Positions 15,017 through 18,247 of a DNA stretch of 18,247 nucleotides are shown here, one piece after another. Below the pieces are notes generated by a model, which saw only the letters and a list, made by a program, of their open reading frames with translations, was not told the DNA's origin and ran no database searches. Origin of the DNA: Rikenellaceae bacterium (GTDB taxonomy: Bacteria > Bacteroidota > Bacteroidia > Bacteroidales > UBA932); the NCBI GenBank assembly GCA_900769885.1, contig CAAGIG010000033.1, positions 1 through 18,247 of the forward strand. Direction: 5' to 3'. Within the stretch, counting starts at the first letter, position 1. Every line of letters begins with the position of its first letter. A program made the position numbers and the translations under genes.

Positions 15017-16699
15017 CTATTTCACTTTCAATACTTCTCCTGCATCCTTAACCACAGCCTCTTTCCATTTTTGGCTATAACCGGGTTGAACAGGTGAATC
15101 GGGAATTGAAGCTTTGTTTCCATTGTTCTTGAATGAACCATCTTCGTTCTGAACTTTCACATTTCCGTCCATATATTTGACAAGAAGGTAAGTATCAAGA
15201 GATTGGTACATTTCGAACAATGATTGCGCCTTATTCACCGAATAATCGGTAAGGAATTCAATCGCAGCGTGAGTTCCTTTTTGTTTCTCTTCAAGCAATT
15301 GCAATGCAATTTGATCCATATTTTTAACCTCCTCAATTGCTTCAAGCTCAAACTTGTCTGCAGCGGCCTGAACTTCAGGAGCAACGCGGTCATACAACAT
15401 ATAAGCAAAGTTTGCAATTCTGTTGGTCACCCAGAACAATGATGTAGGAGAGTATTCCAACATACTGCCATTACCTACTGCAACACACTCAGGAACTCTG
15501 GTGATATTTGTGTAAACAGGTGTCAAACAAGAAGTTGCAGCATCATCCACTCCAAACCAAAGGATACCTCCGACTTCATCAGGAAGCCAGTTACGGCTTT
15601 GACAAACAATCCAGAAACCTGTTTGCTGGGTAGCGATAGCTCTTTCGTTCAAATACTCCTGACCATCTACTTCAAAATACATAGGTCTCCATCTGTAAGG
15701 GGTGTGATGTCCACCTGCACCGGCATCGCAAGTCATATCCATAGGAGTACCTTCATAGTGGTCTCTCATAACATCAGCGACCTCTTTAACACCGACTTTC
15801 TGAGCAGGTTTGATATACAAAGGCATTTTGTTTTCAGGATTATAACCCATTGCAAAATCCAAATATTCTTCAGCATTCTTATCTCCGATTTTTCCACCGC
15901 CAAGAATATTAAATGCACTCCAAACTCTCGCCTCACAACCTCTCATTCCACCGAAATCAATAGGCGCATAAGCATCACAGAAACTGAATTCTGCATCAGT
16001 ACCTTCAAAATATCCCATTTCGCGAGCAAAAGAGACAACATCTTTAGAATACAACCAGTTTTCAGGGTCGTTGAAATTGATATGGTGGATGCGGGATTGG
16101 TTTGCGTGAGCTGAGATATATCCGTCAGGAATTCTTGTTGCAACCCATACAGCACCTTTTTCCTTGGTACCTTTTCCTATCATTTCCATAATCCAGACCT
16201 CTTCTTTATCTCCGATTGAGAATGATTCTCCTGATGAAGCATAGCCATACTCAGCTACCAAATCGGTCATAATCTGGATAGCCTCGCGAGCTGTTTTTGC
16301 TCTTTGAAGAGTAACGTAAATCAACGAACCGTAGTCCATAATCGCTTGTGGATCATATAATTCACTACGGCCACCGAAAGTAGTCTCGGTAATGATAACC
16401 TGATGTTGGTTCATATTGCCGACTGTAGTATAGGTTTTTCTCACCTGCTCGATCTGACCCATATATTTTCCTGTATCCCACTCAACGATATCCAAAAGAG
16501 TACCTCTTCTGAAAGAACCGCCCGGAGTAAAATACAATTCACCATAAAGCTGATGAGAATCGGCTGAATAAGTAATAAGAACCGAACCATCCTTAGATGC
16601 CCCTTTTGTAATTAATACGTTAGAACAAGCATTCCCTGTTTCTACCATTAACAGAGCCATTGCTACGCAGATAGCGTATTTTAGAAAGTTTTTAATCAT
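15017..16699 (-). CDS. Secreted C69-family dipeptidase (Ntn hydrolase)
   Basis: A predicted exported peptidase of MEROPS family C69, whose members are dipeptidases or related amidohydrolases using an N-terminal cysteine as nucleophile. A signal peptide (1-24, with hydrophobic core IKNFLKYAICVAMALLMV) ends at NA/C. Cleavage would expose C25 directly, in the conserved start CSNVLITKGASKDGSVL. The family core continues with YSADSHQLYGELYF, IVEWDTGKYMGQIEQVRKTY, and ETTFGGRSELYDPQAIMDYG. At 560 residues it is somewhat longer than the lactobacillus dipeptidases, with a lysine-rich C-terminal extension. -3 is Gly, so the NAC site is not a convincing lipobox. It is followed by cdaA and preceded by a good promoter. 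Confidence 0.92.
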   Translation of the reverse strand: MIKNFLKYAICVAMALLMVETGNACSNVLITKGASKDGSVLITYSADSHQLYGELYFTPGGSFRRGTLLDIVEWDTGKYMGQIEQVRKTYTTVGNMNQHQVIITETTFGGRSELYDPQAIMDYGSLIYVTLQRAKTAREAIQIMTDLVAEYGYASSGESFSIGDKEEVWIMEMIGKGTKEKGAVWVATRIPDGYISAHANQSRIHHINFNDPENWLYSKDVVSFAREMGYFEGTDAEFSFCDAYAPIDFGGMRGCEARVWSAFNILGGGKIGDKNAEEYLDFAMGYNPENKMPLYIKPAQKVGVKEVADVMRDHYEGTPMDMTCDAGAGGHHTPYRWRPMYFEVDGQEYLNERAIATQQTGFWIVCQSRNWLPDEVGGILWFGVDDAATSCLTPVYTNITRVPECVAVGNGSMLEYSPTSLFWVTNRIANFAYMLYDRVAPEVQAAADKFELEAIEEVKNMDQIALQLLEEKQKGTHAAIEFLTDYSVNKAQSLFEMYQSLDTYLLVKYMDGNVKVQNEDGSFKNNGNKASIPDSPVQPGYSQKWKEAVVKDAGEVLKVK

Positions 16700-16713
16700 T
16701 TCAGTATTATTTA

Positions 16714-16721
16714 TAAATTTG
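16714..16721 (+). promoter_or_regulatory. Putative -7 box of the small secreted protein gene
   Basis: TAAATTTG matches TAnnTTTG and predicts a plus-strand start near 16728, 37 bases before the ATG. No TTTG -33 box is evident. It overlaps the start region of the opposing C69 promoter. Confidence 0.4.
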
Positions 16722-16731
16722 CAATAAAAAT

Positions 16732-16763
16732 CAAAAATAGTATTTTTTCAGACAATTTACAAC
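16732..16763 (-). promoter_or_regulatory. Predicted promoter of the C69 peptidase gene
   Basis: On the minus strand GTTG (16763-16760) is separated by 20 bases from TATTTTTG (16739-16732), a good Bacteroidota -33/-7 pair. The start near 16725 gives a leader of about 26 bases to the ATG at 16699. This promoter likely serves cdaA too. Confidence 0.6.
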
Positions 16764-16764
16764 A

Positions 16765-17178
16765 ATGAAACAGTGCATACACCTCAAAACAATATTTACA
16801 CTACTTTTATTATCCTTTTCCGCAACCATTTTTGCACAAGAACAACAAGAAGAAAAGACCCCCGAAGAGATTGCAACAGAAGAGGCTGACAGACTCGAGA
16901 AACTATTGAAACTGGAACCACACCAGACATTTTTCATAGATTCTGTACTGCAACACGATATGAGGGCAATGTATGATGAAATGCAATTGATGAAACAATC
17001 CGGCACACAGGAATTCATAGTATACCAACGCATCAAGGAAAAATGGGGAAACAGAATCGACAGTTCCTATATGAACATCCTCACAGAAAAACAATGGCTC
17101 GAATATCTCCGTAGCACCAACCGGATGACAAAGGAAATGAGAAAAAAATATAAAGAGAACTACTCCAAGAAAAAATAA
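16765..17178 (+). CDS. Small secreted protein of unknown function
   Basis: A 137-residue protein with a clear signal peptide (about 1-24, cleaved near FA/Q). The mature part is highly charged and mostly helical, starting with a Glu-rich stretch (EQQEEKTPEEIATEEADR), then LLKLEPHQTFFIDSVLQHDM and ILTEKQWLEYL, and ending in a lysine-rich tail. The two L-x-P/T-x-x-Q/K-x2-like segments are reminiscent of small periplasmic helical proteins such as Spy/CpxP, but the similarity is too slight for a functional call. The gene stands alone, divergent from the C69 peptidase and closed by a strong terminator six bases beyond its stop. I do not recognise a named family. Confidence 0.75.
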   Translation: MKQCIHLKTIFTLLLLSFSATIFAQEQQEEKTPEEIATEEADRLEKLLKLEPHQTFFIDSVLQHDMRAMYDEMQLMKQSGTQEFIVYQRIKEKWGNRIDSSYMNILTEKQWLEYLRSTNRMTKEMRKKYKENYSKKK

Positions 17179-17183
17179 AAACA

Positions 17184-17219
17184 GGCCAGGTCAACCACAA
17201 AAGAGACCTGGCCATTTTT
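17184..17219 (+). terminator. Bidirectional intrinsic terminator
   Basis: GGCCAGGTC (17184-17192) pairs perfectly with GACCTGGCC (17205-17213) around a 12-base loop, followed by ATTTTT on the plus strand. On the minus strand the same stem is followed by TGTTTTTATTTTT, so it can also end transcripts arriving from the secreted-protein gene at 17300-17971. Confidence 0.9.
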
Positions 17220-17299
17220 ACTACAATCCACAAGGATTAACTTTTATAGCTGATTTAGATATAAGGTAATCCCTGTTTCACAATCTTTCTCTTACTTAC

Positions 17300-17971
17300 C
17301 TATGCTCCGTGTTCATAATATAAGATAGATATTATTATACCATTATGATTAAAAAAAAATATAGGAACTTCCGCTCCATAGTGTTTATCTTCACTAGGAA
17401 ATGGAGCATATGGACTCCATAGGATTCCACCATATCCCCAAGATGAATCATATTCCGCAACTATATAAGTACTTCCTCCTAGTTCCTGAAGTTTATCTAT
17501 ATGATCACCAACACGAATTTTCTCATTAAATATAAAGTTTGTGGTAGAAAGATAAAAACTAGTAATAGTTATACCTCTGACATTAGTCACTCTATTAGTT
17601 TTATACTCATATGAAAAATAATCATATTTTGGGGCTGGTTTTATTCCCACAGGAGATAATTCCAGAGATTGTTGCGCAACACTTCTATCAAAATACATAG
17701 GATATCCCCACTCACTTATAGAGTCATTGACACCTCCCATTATTTGACAAAATTCACTCTCCGAAACTGTTTTATATAATTGCAACCCATTGATTCTCAC
17801 ATAACTATAGAAACTTTCCACCGTATTAATCCATCCCGTTTCCTTATCAATCCATCCGTATGGATCCGGATCGTATCTATACTGTTCTCGGAGTTCTTCT
17901 CTATTATTTTGGGCATTCAAACCAACTATGGAGTAAATACCAATTATTAAAGTTGTAATTGTTCGTTTCAT
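17300..17971 (-). CDS. Secreted protein of unknown function, copy 1 of a tandem pair
   Basis: A 223-residue protein with a signal peptide (1-20, cleaved near NA/Q). The mature part is aromatic-rich and likely beta/mixed. Two segments resemble each other in layout: a polar stretch leading to a Gly turn around SESEFCQIMGGVND (70-83), and KIRVGDHIDKLQELGG (151-166). The latter, followed by strands ending in VPIFFFNHNGIIISI, recalls the arrangement of BamE/SmpA-like small periplasmic domains, but this is only an impression of shape. The last 72 residues are closely similar to the partial gene at 18024-18247, including the terminal HGA. The DNA is visibly richer in A and T than the housekeeping genes to the left, consistent with accessory origin. 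No function is proposed. Confidence 0.8.
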   Translation of the reverse strand: MKRTITTLIIGIYSIVGLNAQNNREELREQYRYDPDPYGWIDKETGWINTVESFYSYVRINGLQLYKTVSESEFCQIMGGVNDSISEWGYPMYFDRSVAQQSLELSPVGIKPAPKYDYFSYEYKTNRVTNVRGITITSFYLSTTNFIFNEKIRVGDHIDKLQELGGSTYIVAEYDSSWGYGGILWSPYAPFPSEDKHYGAEVPIFFFNHNGIIISILYYEHGA

Positions 17972-18023
17972 AATTAAAGCATTTATTTACATTGATTAAT
18001 TGAATTACCTTCCTACCTCTCGC

Positions 18024-18247
18024 CTATGCTCCGTGTTGCCAAAAAGAGATTCGGGTTATTATACCATTTTGATTAAAATAAAATGTAGGAACTTCTGCGC
18101 CCGCATACTTATCTTCATCAGGGAATATAGATGACAATGGATCCCATAATATAACTCCTCCTCCACTGTATTCATCAAATTCTTTAAGAGTATAACAACT
18201 TCCTCCCAATTCCTGAAGTTTACCTATGTGATCACCAACTCTAATCT
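18024..18247 (-). CDS. Secreted-protein paralogue, copy 2, N-terminal part outside the window
   Basis: The reading frame is open from the window edge to a stop at 18024. The visible C-terminal 73 or so residues begin IRVGDHIGKLQELGGSCYT and end NQNGIITRISFWQHGA, matching the C-terminus of the neighbouring gene (IRVGDHIDKLQELGGSTYI and HNGIIISILYYEHGA). An ATG inside the visible part (near 18209) is not the likely start, because similarity to the paralogue extends upstream of it to the edge. The stop lies 52 bp upstream of the start of copy 1, so the two are tandem and probably cotranscribed. Confidence 0.85.
   Translation of the reverse strand, partial: IRVGDHIGKLQELGGSCYTLKEFDEYSGGGVILWDPLSSIFPDEDKYAGAEVPTFYFNQNGIITRISFWQHGA

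Noticed and set aside
16620..16640. Possible lipobox before Cys25 of the C69 peptidase
   Set aside because: The residues are G-N-A-C, without Leu or a similar residue at -3. Cys25 is the expected catalytic N-terminal nucleophile, so signal peptidase I cleavage is more likely.
1..18247. CRISPR arrays, tRNA or rRNA genes, prophage or toxin-antitoxin modules
   Set aside because: I found no regularly spaced repeats, no tRNA cloverleaf, and no phage, integrase or toxin-antitoxin signatures when reading the window.

Overview
The window looks like a chromosomal segment of a Bacteroidota member, most likely order Bacteroidales; I cannot fix the family. The signs are an Oar-type TonB-dependent receptor with an N-terminal carboxypeptidase-regulatory-like domain, TAnnTTTG-type -7 promoter boxes in most intergenic gaps, an absence of obvious Shine-Dalgarno sequences, a stand-alone pheS without pheT, and a CdaA-type diadenylate cyclase. 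Most of the segment is housekeeping; the two ends are accessory.

Layout. Bases 1-405 are the 5' part (domain I) of a group II intron on the minus strand whose reverse transcriptase would lie beyond the left edge. It sits directly behind an intrinsic terminator hairpin (412-446), and an EBS1/IBS1 pairing can be read. After a gene-free stretch (447-731) comes a minus-strand run, in transcription order: Mpv17-like membrane protein, yraN, GDP-mannose pyrophosphorylase, arginine deiminase, pheS, then a strong terminator (732-771). Next is a 1109-residue TonB-dependent receptor (minus) with its own terminator.

The receptor is divergent from metK (plus). The metK leader is the most interesting non-coding element: a promoter, a SAM-II-like aptamer (about 8878-8925) and an intrinsic terminator (8955-8992). 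Ten bases of the aptamer are perfectly complementary to the terminator's 5' arm, as expected for a SAM-controlled transcriptional OFF switch on SAM synthetase.

metK converges on and overlaps comF (minus), which overlaps mutS2 by ATGA. mutS2 is divergent from plsY (plus) across a 54-bp gap whose perfect dyad is formed by two opposed -7 boxes. plsY converges with cdaA (minus), whose terminator is embedded in the plsY 3' coding end. cdaA lies downstream of a secreted C69-family dipeptidase (minus). Divergent from that is a small secreted protein gene (plus) ending in a bidirectional terminator. The right edge holds two AT-rich, tandem, paralogous genes for secreted proteins of unknown function (the second cut by the window edge).

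I see no CRISPR array, tRNA, rRNA, phage module or obvious defence system. Candidates for a second look are the metK riboswitch/attenuator, the terminator-targeted intron, the non-canonical catalytic motif of CdaA and the tandem secreted paralogues.
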